Counted from the first letter of the stretch, positions 19,630 to 31,139 are shown. The stretch: 64,000 nt of DNA from Heloderma charlesbogerti (GCA_026122225.1 JANEZZ010001679.1:1054001-1118000); one strand, 5' to 3'. A program made the numbers and translations. The notes: generated by a model from the sequence alone, not told the origin.

Positions 19630-19915
19630 TAGGGATGGTGACTGGGTCCAGAAGTCCATTGCCTCCTCTTCCACCTGCACCCCCCACACTGCACCTGCCA
19701 GGCCTCTTGCCTGCATTTATCAACCTTTCCCAGCCCGAATTTGTGCACATTTAAATATGCACATTTTAAAAGACCTCCTTGTTTAATAAAAACAAGCTCG
19801 GAAAATGGTGGGTGCTCACAGACAGGATCCAGGATAAGTACGGTCAGCTCAGTAAGCTCGTGGGGGCTCAAGCATGGGTCCAGGGGGGCTTGAGTAGGGG
19901 CAATTCTTCAGCAGG
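19630..19915. mobile_element. Decayed relative of element AG
   Basis: Starts TAGGGATGGTGACTGGGTCC (19630). It shares with AG (55389-55910) the pieces TTTAAATATGCACATTTTAA, GAAAATGGTGGGTGCTCAC, ACAGGATCC, CAGCTCAGTAAGCTCGTGGG and AGCATGGGTCCAGGGGGG. The right end is lost. Confidence 0.65.
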
Positions 19916-20499
19916 CACTTCCCAACATTCACAGATTTCTTCTTGAGATTAAAAACAAACAAAAACTGAAGGTGGTAGAAAGCAAATGGAAATATTCATC
20001 CATTCATCCATGAGGCTGTGGATTATTAGCTCTTAGAATCTGGGCTTGAATTAGTACTGTCTGAAAAATTATGCCACTGTCTGTAAAATTATGCCACTGT
20101 CTTTTAAAAACCATTCTCATTCCATTTGATGAAAAAATAAATTGCTTTTGAAAAACAGAATTCAAAGGAGAAGAAAATTTCAGAAAAATTCTCATGGATG
20201 GGGTTAGGGATTCTTGTGCTTACCATACTTACGAAATGGCTAGGGGCAGTGTGTGAGAGTGTCTTGTCTTTCCTTGTACTATCATCTCACTGGCAGCCTG
20301 TAGTTTCCCCAGCTTCCCACAATTCAAGTAAAGCTCAGGGGAAGATGTCACAGGGTAATTCTTCCCCATGTGGCCTTTTTGTTTTCAGATCAGGAAGGAA
20401 GGAAGGAGGGTGCACAGTGGTGGAGACACGTGTAATAGAAAGAAAACACACAAACACATAGCACCTTCAGCCACCATGACCACTTCAAATAATTTTCTC
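19916..20499. other. Unclassified DNA
   Basis: Includes a tandem pair AATTATGCCACTGTCTGTAA near 20068-20105. No gene or transposon end recognised. Confidence 0.4.
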
Positions 20500-20845
20500 C
20501 AAATATCCTCCACACATTCACCAACAAGATCTACCAGATTGGTGCACATAAGAGACGGGGCTTTTTCTGTGGTAGCCCCATCCTTAAAGCCTGGCCCTGA
20601 CTATTTTTAAACAGGCCGTAAAGACCTGGATGTTCCAGATTGCTTTTAAATGAATGGATGCCCATCTCTATCTTATAAATTGGAGTGCTAACTGTTGCTG
20701 TTGTTATTTTAAATGTCTCAGAATGCTGTTTTCATTCACTGTATTTTATGTTTTATTGTTTTAATATCTTACTTTGTAAACCACCCTGAAGAGGCTTTGC
20801 CTCAAAAGGTGATATAAAAATATTTTAAATAAATAAAATAAATGT
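20500..20845 (+). mobile_element. LINE 3' end (CR1/L2 group)
   Basis: GAGACGGGGCTTTTTCTGTG, GTGGCCCC-like text, AAACAGGCCGTAAAGACCTG, TATTTTATGTTTTATTGTTT, TTGTAAACCACCCTGAAGAG, then GATATAAAAATATTTTAAAT and AAATAAATAAA. This order matches the 3' end of L2-like LINEs in lizards. No coding sequence remains. Confidence 0.75.
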
Positions 20846-21640
20846 AGACTAGCATGCCTGCATCATTCTCTGTACAAGAAAGATGTCACTGGCACTCACT
20901 AACCACTCACAGTCCTCCATTAGTTCATATTTTAGCATATGTCATGGCTTAATTCAATATAACACCACCAGAATCCTGTTGCTTCTAATATTGCTCTAGA
21001 TGATGTACAAAATATGAGCAATTTTATTGCTTGCAGGGGCTTGGAAAACTCGCTTAAGTATGAGGGGCTTTTAGGCATATCACAGAAATTATACATTCCC
21101 TTTACTAACTTGAATGAGTGAATACAGCAATTATCATAGATTTTACAACAACAACAACTCAGATTTGTAGCCTAAATATAGTATATGATGTGCCTATCAC
21201 ACTGCTGGAGTTAAATAGAAGTAGCAATACTAGAAGTAATATCAGTTGTAGTAATAATCCTATGAAGACATTAAGATGATCTTGGGGGCAATAAAACCTG
21301 CTATTACATTACTTTAGAAATGATCCCTTACCATCAGTCCTCATTGCCCTACACTTATAAGTTGGACAATTTAGTAGTAGATCAAACCCCGGGTTGTCAT
21401 TTGCCTCAGCACTCCATTACTTGATGTTAAAGATCATTTATTTTTAATTGCTTTCCAAATTAGCAGGAGAGGCGATCATAACTTGAGTCTTTAAGGCTCG
21501 CAAGAGAAGGCAGTTTCACTGTCAAGTATTATATTGGCGAATAGGCTATATTAATTGCTTATTGCTCTCTTTGAACTACAAATGTGGAGTTATTTGTGAT
21601 TTTCTGTTGTTTGTTCGTTTGTTTGAAAAGTGCATATTTA
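20846..21640. other. Unclassified AT-rich DNA
   Basis: No repeat, gene or RNA recognised over about 800 bp. This is among the longest stretches without a recognisable transposon. Confidence 0.45.
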
Positions 21641-22064
21641 CTAGGGCTGTGCACCGCCTCGTTACGAAGTCCGAATAATGAGGCAAAGCGGGCAGTTTCG
21701 GAGCAAAAGCCTCATGATACGAGGTGGTTCAGAGCAGTACCGAGGCACCCCGGGGAGAAGTGCCCCCCCACAAAGTGCCTCCTCCGCCTTGTGTATTCGG
21801 AGCACAACTGAATGCCGCAGCAGTCCAGACAGGCTGTCTCCAAAATCTATCAACTTCTCAGTGCTCATGTGGAGCAGCATGAGGAGGAGGAGGAAGGAGG
21901 AAGGAAGGAGGGAGGGAGGGAGGGAGGGAGGGAGGGGGAAGGTGAGCGTACACGGGATGGTGGGGAGAGGCGGAAAGGTGAGCACAGGAGGAGGAGAGAG
22001 TTTGCTTTGGCAAATAGGAACCCTCAGCCAAATCCTACGCTAGCAGTCTCCAATTGGAGAGAGC
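21641..22064. repeat. Possible hAT end TAGGGCTGTGCACC, then (GGGA)n
   Basis: TAGGGCTGTGCACCGCCTCG at 21641 looks like a different hAT terminus; a matching opposite end TGCACAACCCTA occurs at 57381 but not here. Inside, GAGGAGGAGGAAGG leads into a GGGA run at about 21903-21937. The right limit is unclear because R starts at 22065. Confidence 0.45.
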
Positions 22065-23280
22065 TAGGGATGTTAGAGAATTCCGCCATGGATGCTAGAG
22101 GGGCCGAATTCCAGTGAATTCGGCCCCTCGGACTCTGTGGCAGAATGGAGCCCCCCACCCTTCCACCCTTCGAAAGCCCTGTGAAACAGAGCCTACCTGG
22201 CTGCAGCTCCAGCGGCGGCTTCGGCTCCAGCAGTGGCGGTGGTGGCATCTCCGGCTGCTGCTGGGCTGGTGCGGACGCAAATAGGAATGTACGAAAGTCA
22301 CTTACCTATTCGCGGAATTGATTCGCAGTTGGGGGGAGGCGCTCCGTCCCTTCCCCCAGAATCCTCAACAAGGTGGAGGCAATCCAGTCCTCCCCCCCGG
22401 AATCCTGCCTGGCCGGCTGCACTCCGCAGCAGCTCCGTGGAGCAGCCGGCCAGGCCCATCCGCAGCCGGAGTTCCAGCCGCAGACGGGCTGCTGCGGACG
22501 CAAATGGCAGCCACCTTAGCAGCCGCCATTTGCGTCCAGCCAGGCTGCCATGATAGGCTACATAAGTATTTACGTAGCCTATCATGACTGGGCAAAAAAA
22601 AAAAAAGCATACGCAAATAGCGGAGGCTATGGCGGCCACCATTTGTATTCCCTATTTTTTGCCATTTTAGCCTACTTAAATATTCACATAGGCTATTATG
22701 GCAAAAAAAAGGGGGGGAACGCAAATAGCATAGTGGGCACTATTTGCATTCTTTTTTTTCTCCCTAATAGCTTACGTAAATATTTACGTAGGCTAAAACA
22801 GTGAAAAATAGGGAACGCAAATGGTGGCCACCACAGCTGCTGCCATTTGCATACGCCATTTTTTGTGGGGGGTTGCTTGGCTTGCTGTGATAGGCTACAT
22901 AAATACTTACGTAGCCTATCATGGCAAAGATCAGGATGAACATGGCGGCTGCGGCAGCCAGTCGAAAGACCAGCCGCTGCCGCCACCGGACCCACCGCCA
23001 GACCCACCGCCATCCATAACATCCACACCAGGTAAGCCTCGTCCCGGGGGGAATCCGCGGGGGGGCAGGGGGCAGGCCATTCTGCCATGGATTTTTGGGG
23101 GGTGAATGCCAGTGCATTCGGCCTCACTGAAATCCGTGGCGGAATTCTCCACCATCCCTAGACACAAATGGCATCCTGAGTAGGGGATGCCATTTGCATC
23201 CGTATGGTAGCCCGTGATAGGCTACGTAAATATTTAAGTAGCCTATCACGGCTAAAGCAGGGATGCAAATGGCAGTGTTG
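22065..23280 (-). mobile_element. Palindromic hAT-like copy R (3'-worn), hosts S
   Basis: Starts TAGGGATGTTAGAGAATTCC at 22065, the same beta variant as element O. S interrupts it at 22282-23160. R then resumes with ATGGCATCCTGAGTAGGGGA, a TGATAGGC hairpin (23214-23249) and CAAATGGCAG. It fades near 23280 without an alpha end, so no TSD. Confidence 0.8.
22282..23160 (+). mobile_element. Palindromic hAT-like element S (alpha-beta), nested in R
   Basis: TAGGAATGTACGAAAGTCAC (22282) to CACCATCCCTA (23160). TSD GACGCAAA (22274-22281) against GACACAAA (23161-23168), 7 of 8. Its first terminus has A for the third G (TAGGAATG). Core hairpins: CAAATGGCAGCC near 22501-22536, TGATAGGC 22551-22586, TTTTAGCCTA pairs 22667-22699 and 22767-22797, centre CAAATAGCATAGTGGGC near 22721-22750, and TGATAGGC 22888-22923. 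CACCAGGTAAGCC near the beta side keeps the donor-like box. Confidence 0.92.
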
Positions 23281-23406
23281 AAAAAAGCATGAGACTCATA
23301 GTATTTATATTAATTACCTTTGTATTCCAATAACAGTCTACTGTGTGGCAAAACAATTCAGTGCAATATGAGACATCTTTGGGGCACTGGCAGGGGTAGA
23401 GGTGGG
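23281..23406. other. Unclassified DNA
   Basis: Short stretch between R and a tandem repeat; nothing recognised. Confidence 0.35.
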
Positions 23407-24040
23407 GAGAAGTTACAGCTCTTTGCTTTCTGAGTTTCTTTAGAAAACCTCAGATTTCACCAGAACCTTGCACAAAAGCCAGTGCTTGAAATCTGGTGGG
23501 TGGGATGCCCTCGAGGGGTGCTGGGCGGGGCTGAGGTATCATGCACGCCCATGGAAACAGGGAGAATTGACAGCTATTGGCTTTGGGAGTTTTCCTGGGA
23601 AAAATCAAATTTCACCAGCGCCTTGCACACAAGCCATTCAGCCAAAGTGCCTGGATTTGTGGGTGAGATGCTCTCAAGGGGGGCTGGGAGGGGTCCAGTT
23701 GTCACAAGTGTGCATGGAAAAAAGGAGAAGTTACAGCTCTTTGCTTTGGGAGTTTTCCGGGAAAAACTCAAATTTCACCTGCACCTAGCACACAACCCAG
23801 TGGGCAAAACTGCCTGGGCTTTGGGGGGTGCAATGCCCTGGAGGGGGGCTGGGAGAGGCCAAGGTGTCACGTGCATGTGTGGAAACAGGGAGAAGTTACA
23901 GCTCTTTGCTTAGAGTGTTTCTCTGGTAAACATCAAATTTCAACTGCACGTAGCAGAAAAACTGTCTGAAATTTTGCAGGTGGCCTCCTCTCCAGGGGCA
24001 TGGAGAGCTCTCAAAATTTCACTCCTGTATCATAAAAACT
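23407..24040. repeat. Tandem repeat, period about 155-165 bp, ~4 units
   Basis: The anchor GAGAAGTTACAGCTCTTTGC (or close variants) starts at 23407, 23562, 23725 and 23890. Each unit continues with GGGAGTTTTCC, a run like AAATTTCACC, a CACAAGCC motif, a GGATGCCCT motif, GGGGGCTGGGAGGGG and GTGTGCATGGAAA. Two reading frames stay open across three units (23468-23788 and 23482-23913), which in-phase repeats can produce by chance. Function unknown. Confidence 0.8.
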
Positions 24041-24109
24041 AAAAGAAGTTATGAAAGTTTGTGTTTTCCCATGCAAGTCAAAGGGAAAACATCCAAAATG
24101 GGTGATCTG

Positions 24110-24941
24110 TAGGGGTGGACGAAAGTCACTTACCTGTCGTCGAAGGCCATTCGCGGTGGGGGGGAGCGCTTCGCTGCTCCCCCCGTGAAGTTCAGGCTGG
24201 GGAGGAGGCTTCTCGCCTCGCCCAGCTGAAATTCAGGCCGGGGAGGAGGCGCCTCGCCTCGCCCGGCCGCAAACGCGAAAGTAAAAAAAAAAAAAAAAAA
24301 CTTCCCCTGATAGGCTACGTGACGATTTACGTAGCCTATCATGGCTAGATCTGCAAAGTCAGCCATGATAGGCTACGTGAATCGTCACGTAGCCTATCAC
24401 GAGTGACATAAAAAAAAAAAGCGCGTACACGAATGGTGGCCCCCATAGGGAGCCGCCATTCCCGTTTCTTATTTGGTGGCTGTAGTCTACATAAATGTTT
24501 ACGTAGACTACGGCGAAAATAAGGGCAACAACGCAAATAGCGTTGCCCTTATTTTCGCCGTAGTCTACGTAAATCTTTACGTAGACTAGACGCGCCAAAA
24601 TAAGGAACACAAATGGCGGCTCCCATGGGCCGCCACCATTTGCGTACACACTTTTTTTTTCCAAAGTCGCCCGTGATAGGCTACATGATGATTAACGTAG
24701 CCTATCATGGCTGACTTTGGAAATCTAGCTGTGATAGGCTACGTTAATCGTTACGTAGCCTATCACGGGTTTGTTTGTTTTTTTCACTTTTTCTTTCGCG
24801 GCCGGGGAGACGGGGCGCTTCTCCCCGGCCTGAATTTCGGCCAGGCGGGGAGGTGGGGAACTTCGGGGGGAGAAGCAAAGCGCCTCCCCCCCACCGTGAA
24901 GCAAGCTGCGGGACAAGGTACGTCCCTTTCGTACATCCCTA
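24110..24941. mobile_element. Palindromic hAT-like copy T with two alpha ends
   Basis: The left terminus TAGGGGTGGACGAAAGTCAC (24110) and the right terminus TTTCGTACATCCCTA (24941) are both alpha type, each with its GC-rich AAATTCAGGCC block. No beta hairpin is present. Flanks GTGATCTG and TGGGTCCC do not match. The core is otherwise a full mirror palindrome: hairpins at 24308-24343, 24365-24400 and 24486-24515, centre near 24533-24547, then the reverse to about 24768. A copy with two like ends and no TSD is best explained by recombination between two elements through the central palindrome. Confidence 0.85.
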
Positions 24942-25019
24942 TGGGTCCCTGAGGTTGGATGTCAAACAAGGAAATGCTGGAGCCTAATATTGATAAATAG
25001 ATTGGGTGTCTGGCTCACC
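24942..25019. other. Unclassified DNA
   Basis: Short flank; nothing recognised. Confidence 0.3.
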
Positions 25020-25395
25020 AAGATTGATGGGGTTCTGAGATCAAGCTTGTTCCATCCCATTTCCACATAATCTTGATTTAAAAAAAAAAAGTCCATACCT
25101 TTTGATGCACTTGTTTTTTCATAATGTACCATTAATGGACACATTTTGTGCACATTTTTAAATGGACACATTTTCCCCAAGTTCTTCATGTTGCTGAAAT
25201 GATGTCTTGTGTGCATTTTTCTCAAATATATACTTTTGTGTGCACGTTTCCCTCATATGCATGTTTTTCATGCACATTTTTTCCTGAGAAAAGGTGCATC
25301 AGAATGCTCTCAAAACTGCAGATTTCAGAATGCAACTATGTCTTGGCTCACTGAAACTCTTGGGAGGTGCAAATTGGGTAAATCCATTAAAAGAC
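25020..25395. repeat. AT-rich TGCACATTTT repeat
   Basis: AGATCAAGCTTGTTCCATCC, TGTGCACATTTTTAAATGG, TGTGTGCATTTTTCTCAAAT, CATGCACATTTTTTCC, then CTATGTCTTGGCTCACTGAAA. Same order as 16774-17100. Confidence 0.55.
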
Positions 25396-25950
25396 ATCAG
25401 GGCTCCCCTTATGACAGGGACCCCCTGAGCAACTCTTTAAGCATCTCTTGCCTCTTTGAGAGCCCAACCTTCCTTCTTTTACCCCCCCCTTCCAATAATG
25501 TGGAGTTTAGCCTGTGGGTGTGGGGTGATTGACACACCAGACACAGGGTTTAACCACAACAGTTTACTGGTAGATTAAAGCAAGCAAATTACAGTAAAGG
25601 TATTTACACAATAGAGCTGAGTGACACAAAAGGCATTAAGAGAAAATAAAAATGGAAGGACCTCTACCCAGCTACACTTAGACTTCTTCAGGCTGCTTCT
25701 TCCAGGCCCCTCTCCATGTTCTTCTCTTCCTGACTCTGCTCTTACTCTCTCAATCACATACAGTCTTTATATACACTCATCCCTCAAAACCCATAGTACT
25801 GTTTCCAAACTGAAGAAATTCGACTTAACTGGGTAAATGAAACTGAAACCTAACCAGGGAAATGAAACTACTCCTCTCAGGGATACCCCATCCCAACAAA
25901 AAACCTTAGGCTTCTAAGCCTGACTCCCCCCCCCTTTGCCTCTATAAGCC
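25396..25950. other. Unclassified DNA, possibly a repeat
   Basis: Contains CACACCAGACACAGGGTTTA, ACAACAGTTTACTGGTAG and CTTTATATACACTCATCCC. It could be part of a retroelement end on the minus strand, but I see no paired termini or target duplication. Confidence 0.35.
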
Positions 25951-26741
25951 TAGGGATGTCAGAGAATTCCGCCACGTATCTCGGTGAGCCCGAATGCAAG
26001 TGCATTTGGCCCCCTGAACTCCGTGGCGGAACAACCTTCCACCCCCCCACAACCCCGCGGATCCCCCCCGGGATGAAACTTACCTGGGGCGGATCTTCCG
26101 GGCAGCGGCAGCTCCAGCGGCAGCGGCTGCGGCTGGTGTTCCGACCGGCTGCCACCGCCGCCATTTGCAGTCTTGTAAAACAAAAAACAAAAAACAACGT
26201 GATAGACTATGTAAAGATTTACGTAGCCTAACATGGCTGGGCTTTAAAAAAACAACAAAACCTACAGCCGCCGCCATTTGCGGGCACTATTTGCATCCCT
26301 TTTTGGTTTGCTGTTTTAGCCTATGTAATTATTTACGTAGGCGAAAACGGTGAATCAAAAAGGGACGCAAATAGTGCCCACTACGCTATTTGCATTCCCC
26401 TTTATTTTCGCCATCATAGTCTACATAAATATTTACGTAGATTAAGATGGCCAAAAATAAGGAACACAAATGGCGGCGGCCATAGCTGCCGCCATTTGCG
26501 TACGCATTTTTTTTTTCCCAGAGCCCTCCGTGGCCAGAAATCTGGCTGTGGCTCTGGCCTGGCTGGGCCTGGCCGGATGCTCCGCGGAGCTGCTGCAGAG
26601 CACAGCAGGCCGTGGAGGATTCTGGGGGGGAGGAACGGATCGCCTCCCCCCCGTTGAGGATTCCAGGGGGAGGGACAGAACGCCTCCCCTCCCACCATCA
26701 ACATAATCAGCGGAAAGGTAAGTGACTTTCGTACATCAGTA
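25951..26741 (-). mobile_element. Palindromic hAT-like element U (beta-alpha)
   Basis: TAGGGATGTCAGAGAATTCC (25951) to TTCGTACATCAGTA (26741). The right terminus has CAGTA for CCCTA. The TSD is TATAAGCC (25943-25950) against TAATAAGCC (26742-26750), one inserted base. Core: a TGATAGAC/GCCTA hairpin at 26199-26234, GTTTTAGCCTATGTAATTAT, CAAATAGTGCCCACTACGCTATTTG centred near 26380, TAGTCTACATAAATATTTAC, and CAAATGGCGGCGGCCATAG near 26469-26503. GAAAGGTAAGTGAC marks the alpha end. Confidence 0.9.
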
Positions 26742-26799
26742 TAATAAGCCTCCAACCTTCACAAACGCAAACAAACTTTGATGGAGCAAATTTCTCACC

Positions 26800-26965
26800 C
26801 ATCCCGAAATCCTGTAGATGCCTACTCAGAAGCAAGTGCTACTGAGTTCAATGGGTTGTACTGCCAGGTATTTATGTATACTATGCACATTTATGTAGAA
26901 CTAATCCCCACTGAACCCAACAGGTTTAATTCCAAGTCGGCAGGCATGGCCTGGAAACACTGCTC
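26800..26965. repeat. Old MITE-like repeat (CTACTCAGAAGCAAG)
   Basis: CTACTCAGAAGCAAGTGCTA, TGAGTTCAATGGG and, inverted, CCACTGAACCCAACAGG, CAAGTCGGCAGGCATGG. Motifs of this kind (TTACTCAGAAGTAAG, TGAGTTCAATGGG) make a short foldback repeat common in lizards. Diverged. Confidence 0.6.
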
Positions 26966-27939
26966 TGTCAGAACATTTTGTGCTTTACCAGATAATCAAG
27001 ATGTCACTGGGAGCACATTGGGAACAGTACGTGTAGACTTCCTTCTGTGAAGAGTTAAATCCTCTTGGTATATTACCAACTTTAATTAATGTTGGATCTG
27101 CTATAAAGACTTGTGGGTGCTTTCAATTTAAATGTATTAATTACAAATAGAAAGGCTTATTGTCGGTCTTTGGAGCAAATCATCGCCTTGAGCAACATAT
27201 TTAAACCCACCATTTTGAGGAAAACTAATCTCACGTAGCATGGGTCATTTGACAATGAGCATAATTAGTACCAACTAAATTCCATTAGTACATTTATCTA
27301 GTACACATGGTTTGTCCTTTGTTTTCATCTTGGACTATGTATTTTCTGCACAACAGTCACACTTTGTGCTTACAATATTGCCTCCTTTAAGATATTTGTT
27401 GAGGATGGCATCTCTAAAGTTGCATCCAATTTCTCATTTCTTTGTGAAATTTATCCAATTTCTCCTTTTTTGCTACCTACCTAGGATTGAAAAACCCAGT
27501 TTGTTGTGAAGCACCAGGCAACTTGCACATATTTCTGGTGAGCTGCATTCAGCATGACTGGTCATAAATTGTTCATGCCTGGCACAACACTGGAGCCTGT
27601 TTTTAATTCCAAGACACAGACTTGGAACATTAAAATAGGAATGGGTAAATGTAGGTAGAATCCTGTTGTGCACGTGTGACGTGGGATCTACCACTTGCAC
27701 AATGGGGCTTAGCATTCTAAAATAATCCAAAATGAGTGGAAATGCTCATTTCCAGAACAGGGCAGGTCAGCAAAGCTTGAAAAAGAGGGCTCCACTGACC
27801 TGTCCCAATCCAGAAATGAATGTTCCCATTTGTTTTGGGGGTTATTTTTTAGAAGTGCAAAAGCCCCATTGTGCAAGCAGTGCAATGGAACCAGTGGAGG
27901 AGGAGCAGCCCAGTTGGATACTGCCCACTGGCTATTTCT
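26966..27939. other. Unclassified DNA
   Basis: About 970 bp with no recognised repeat end, gene or RNA. AT-rich in the first half. Confidence 0.45.
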
Positions 27940-27947
27940 GGTCCATG

Positions 27948-28278
27948 TAGGGATGGTGGAGAATTCCGCCATGGAAACAAATGAGGCCGGATTCTTTTGA
28001 ATCCAGCCTCCAGAATCCACGGTGGAACTGATCACTTACCTCCACCTGCTGAGGATTTCCTCCGGAATGGCACCCCGGCTCCAGACCACTTGCAATGCCA
28101 ATACGGTAATGGTGGCCGCCATTACCGTATTGGAAGCGGTACAGAGCCAGTGTGTGGCTCCATGGAATCATTGCAGAGCAGAGCCTCTCCAGAGGATTCC
28201 AGGGGGGAGGAATGGATCACCTCCCCCACCAAGTAGACAACGCCATGGAAGGGATGGTAAGCAATCTGTCTATCCCTA
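27948..28278 (-). mobile_element. Short palindromic hAT-like element V (beta-gamma)
   Basis: TAGGGATGGTGGAGAATTCC (27948) to CTGTCTATCCCTA (28278), 331 bp, TSD GGTCCATG/GGTCCATA (7 of 8; 27940-27947 and 28279-28286). The core is one hairpin, CCAATACGGTAATGGTGGC with GCCATTACCGTATTGG (about 28096-28132). The beta end has its own hairpin (ATTCCGCCATGGAAAC...GAATCCACGGTGGAAC). The gamma end reads out through GGTAAGCAATCTG. The simplest intact copy in the window. Confidence 0.92.
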
Positions 28279-28286
28279 GGTCCATA

Positions 28287-28963
28287 TCACTTTTATATGC
28301 TTTTTAACCCATAATTTGTTCCAGTGTATTTCCACATGAATCTGACCATTTTAAAAATAAATCCTCTCAAAATATGTATTTAATATATGTATTAAGGTGT
28401 CTTTTTCTCCTAAAATACTATTTAAATGTGCATTTACTCTCAAATTACAGAAGTAAATGCATATTTTTGATATGTTAAAGCTGCCAAGAAATGTGCGGCA
28501 ACATTAGGAGAAGTGTGAAATCCAGTGGATTGCTACATTCCAATCTGCACATTAGTCTGAGTGGCGGAGACCGAGTCATTTCATATAGGAATTTGCAAAG
28601 GTCAAATTTTCCAAGCATCCCCACATAAAAGAATGAGTGGTTCTGGCAGAATGATGTTCCCTCATAATTAATAACCATAAACAGACTCAAAACATCATAG
28701 ACAAAGCCAGGCCTGTACAAAATGTGTCACATCATGCAGAGGAGTGGCCAGGTTTGAGGGGGGCACTGGCTCAGCTGTTTTCCACCCCCACCCCCACCTT
28801 GGCTGCCTTGGTTAGTTAATTTAAAATCTTTTGTTGGGCTGAACTTCCCTCTCCCTTGCCATTGTCATTTCCCCACTTTTTTCTTAGTTTTAATCTGAGG
28901 CAGGGATCCTCTCCTCAACTCTGCTTCCTCCACCACCCCTGTCTGGCAGTCAAAGCAGATAAA
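28287..28963. other. AT-rich repeat text then unclassified DNA
   Basis: 28287-28570 resembles the AT-rich TGCATTTA repeat. 28571-28963 shows nothing recognised apart from CACCCCCACCCCCACC near 28783. Confidence 0.4.
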
Positions 28964-29534
28964 TTCCCTGCTAGGGATGTATGAGAAATTCACTTCAGTT
29001 CATTTCAACCATAATTTACCAAATCCATACCTCCTGGAATGGGACACTGACCCAAACACTCTCTGTGGCTGATGCCTGAACATTTCTGAACTTGCAATGT
29101 GATTTGCAAAACCATATTGAGAAAAAGGTGTTTGGAATATACTAGGGGTGTACAGATTCCCCACCGTCTGTTCTGGTGGGGAATCCATGGAGAGGGAGGC
29201 AATCCCCCCCCCCTGCAGAATCCTCCGGAGCGGCTCTGCTCCGCTCCGCGAGGATTCCACAGAGCCACACCGGCTATAGGGCCGCTTACCTTACCGGCCA
29301 GAGCTGTTTGCCTCCTCCGCCCTGATCTCCATTTCTTTAAAAAAAAAAAAAGTGATCAGCAGGATGTGCCCATAGACTAATATGCAAATAGAGATGTGAA
29401 TCTTGTGTATAAGTCTATGGGCACATCCTTCTGATCACCTGTTGTTGTTTTTTTTTTTAAGAAATGGCAATCGGTGCGGAGGAGGCGAACAGCTCCAGTG
29501 GAAGAAGCAGCCGAGTGCCGTTCTGCCTCCAATC

Positions 29535-30186
29535 CAGGGATGTACAAAAGTCCCCTTACCTGGCTCCGCCAGGTTCCACTGGGGGGGGGGGAGGCGCTCC
29601 GTCCCTCCCCCTGGAATCCTGGCCAGCCGGCTTCACTCTGCGGGGATTCTGCAGAGCCACCGGCCGGCTCCGCCAGCAGCTGGACATCCGGCTTCTGGCT
29701 TCCAGGGACACAAATGGCAGCGGCCGTAGCCGCTGCCATTTGCATCCCTGTAGTCAGCCTTGATAGGCTACGTAAAGACTTACATAGCCTATCACATCTG
29801 GCTGTAAAAAAAATGCACATATGCAAATGGCGGTGGCTATGGCCGCCGCCATTTGCATACGCTTTTTAAAAAAAAAACAGATGTGATAGGCTACATAAGT
29901 CTTTATGTAGCCTATCACGTCTTGAAAAAAAAAAAACACAACAAAGCGACAAGACTGCAAATGGCGGTGGTGGCAGCCGGTTGGAAGACCAGCCGCCGCA
30001 GCCGCCACCACCGAAGCCGCCGCTGGAGCCGCTGCCGCTCGGACGATCCGCCCCAGGTAAGTCTCGTCCCAGGGGGGAATCTGCGGGGGGGCGGGGGGCA
30101 GGCCGTTCCGCCACAGATTTTGGGGGGCTGAATGCACTGGCATTCGGCCTCACCAAGATCCGTGGCGGAATTCTCTGCCATCCCTA
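29535..30186 (+). mobile_element. Palindromic hAT-like element Y (alpha-beta), nested in X
   Basis: CAGGGATGTACAAAAGTCCC (29535) to CTGCCATCCCTA (30186), with a perfect TSD CTCCAATC (29527-29534 and 30187-30194). The first base is C, the usual hAT start. Core: CAAATGGCAGCGGCC hairpin 29712-29746, TAGGCTACGTAAAGACTTAC 29762-29792, CAAATGGCGGTGGC hairpin 29822-29860, and TGATAGGCTACATAAGTC 29884-29919, in which both arms carry the same C-to-T change. Then comes the GGTGGCAGCC block and CCCCAGGTAAGTC. Confidence 0.93.
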
Positions 30187-30297
30187 CTCCAATCCTCCTG
30201 GAGTAGAGGTAAGTGGTGCTGATCTGCTGCAGATTCCTGAGGCCGGACTCCAAAGAATCTGGCCTCATTTGAATCCGTGGCAGATTTCTCTTACATC

Positions 30298-31139
30298 TAG
30301 GGATGGCGGAGAATTTCTCCCTGAAACTTCGGGGGGCCGAGCGCCAACGTGTTCAGCCCCCCGAACAAGTTTCAGGGAGAAATCCTCCGCACCCCCCCTG
30401 CACCCCGCACCCCCCCCCGGGACAGGACTTACCTTCCCTGAATGTCCCTCCCGGCAGCGGGTCCGGCTGGCGGTTCGTCGGGTGTTCGAGCGGGGCGGGA
30501 GCAGCAGCCGCCATTGCAATAAAAGAAAAAAAAAAGTCCCCTGATAGGCTACGTGATGATTCACGTAGCCTATCACGGCTATATTTGCAAAGTCAGCCGT
30601 GATAGGCTACATGAATCGTCACATAGCCTATCACGGGTGACTTAAAAAAAAAAAAAAAAGTGTGTACGGATAATGGCGGCCCCCATAGGGAGCCGCCATT
30701 CCCGTTCCTTATTTGGTCGCTGTAGTCTACGTAAATGTTTACGTAGACTACGGCGAAAATAAGGGCAACGCTATTTGCGTTGCCCTTATTTTCGCCGTAG
30801 TCTACGTAAACATTTACGTAGACTACAGCAACTTAATAAGGAAGGCGAATGGCGGCTCCCTATGGGGGCCGCCATTTGCGTACGCGCTTTTTTTTTTTAA
30901 AGTCATCCGTGATAGGCTACGTGATGATTCACGTAGCCTATCATGGCTGACTTTGCAGATCTAGCCGTGATAGGCTACGTGAATCGTCACGTAGCCTATC
31001 AGGGGGCGTTTTTTGTTTTTTTTTAACTTTCGCGTTCGCGGCCGGGCGAGGCGGCAGGCCTCCTCCCCGGCCTGAACTTCGCAGGTTCCCCACCGCGAAC
31101 AAGCTGCGAGAAAAGGTAAGTGACTTTCGTCCACCCCTA
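30298..31139 (-). mobile_element. Palindromic hAT-like element Z (beta-alpha), nested at the end of X
   Basis: TAGGGATGGCGGAGAATTTC (30298) to CGTCCACCCCTA (31139), with a perfect TSD CTTACATC (30290-30297 and 31140-31147). The beta end folds on itself (GCGGAGAATTTCTCC against GGGAGAAATCCTCCGC, 30305-30390). The core has hairpins at 30541-30576, 30599-30634, TAGTCTACGTAAATG 30723-30752, centre GGGCAACGCTATTTGCGTTGCCC 30764-30786, and the reverse to about 31000. The alpha end reads AAAAGGTAAGTGACTTTCGT. Confidence 0.93.
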
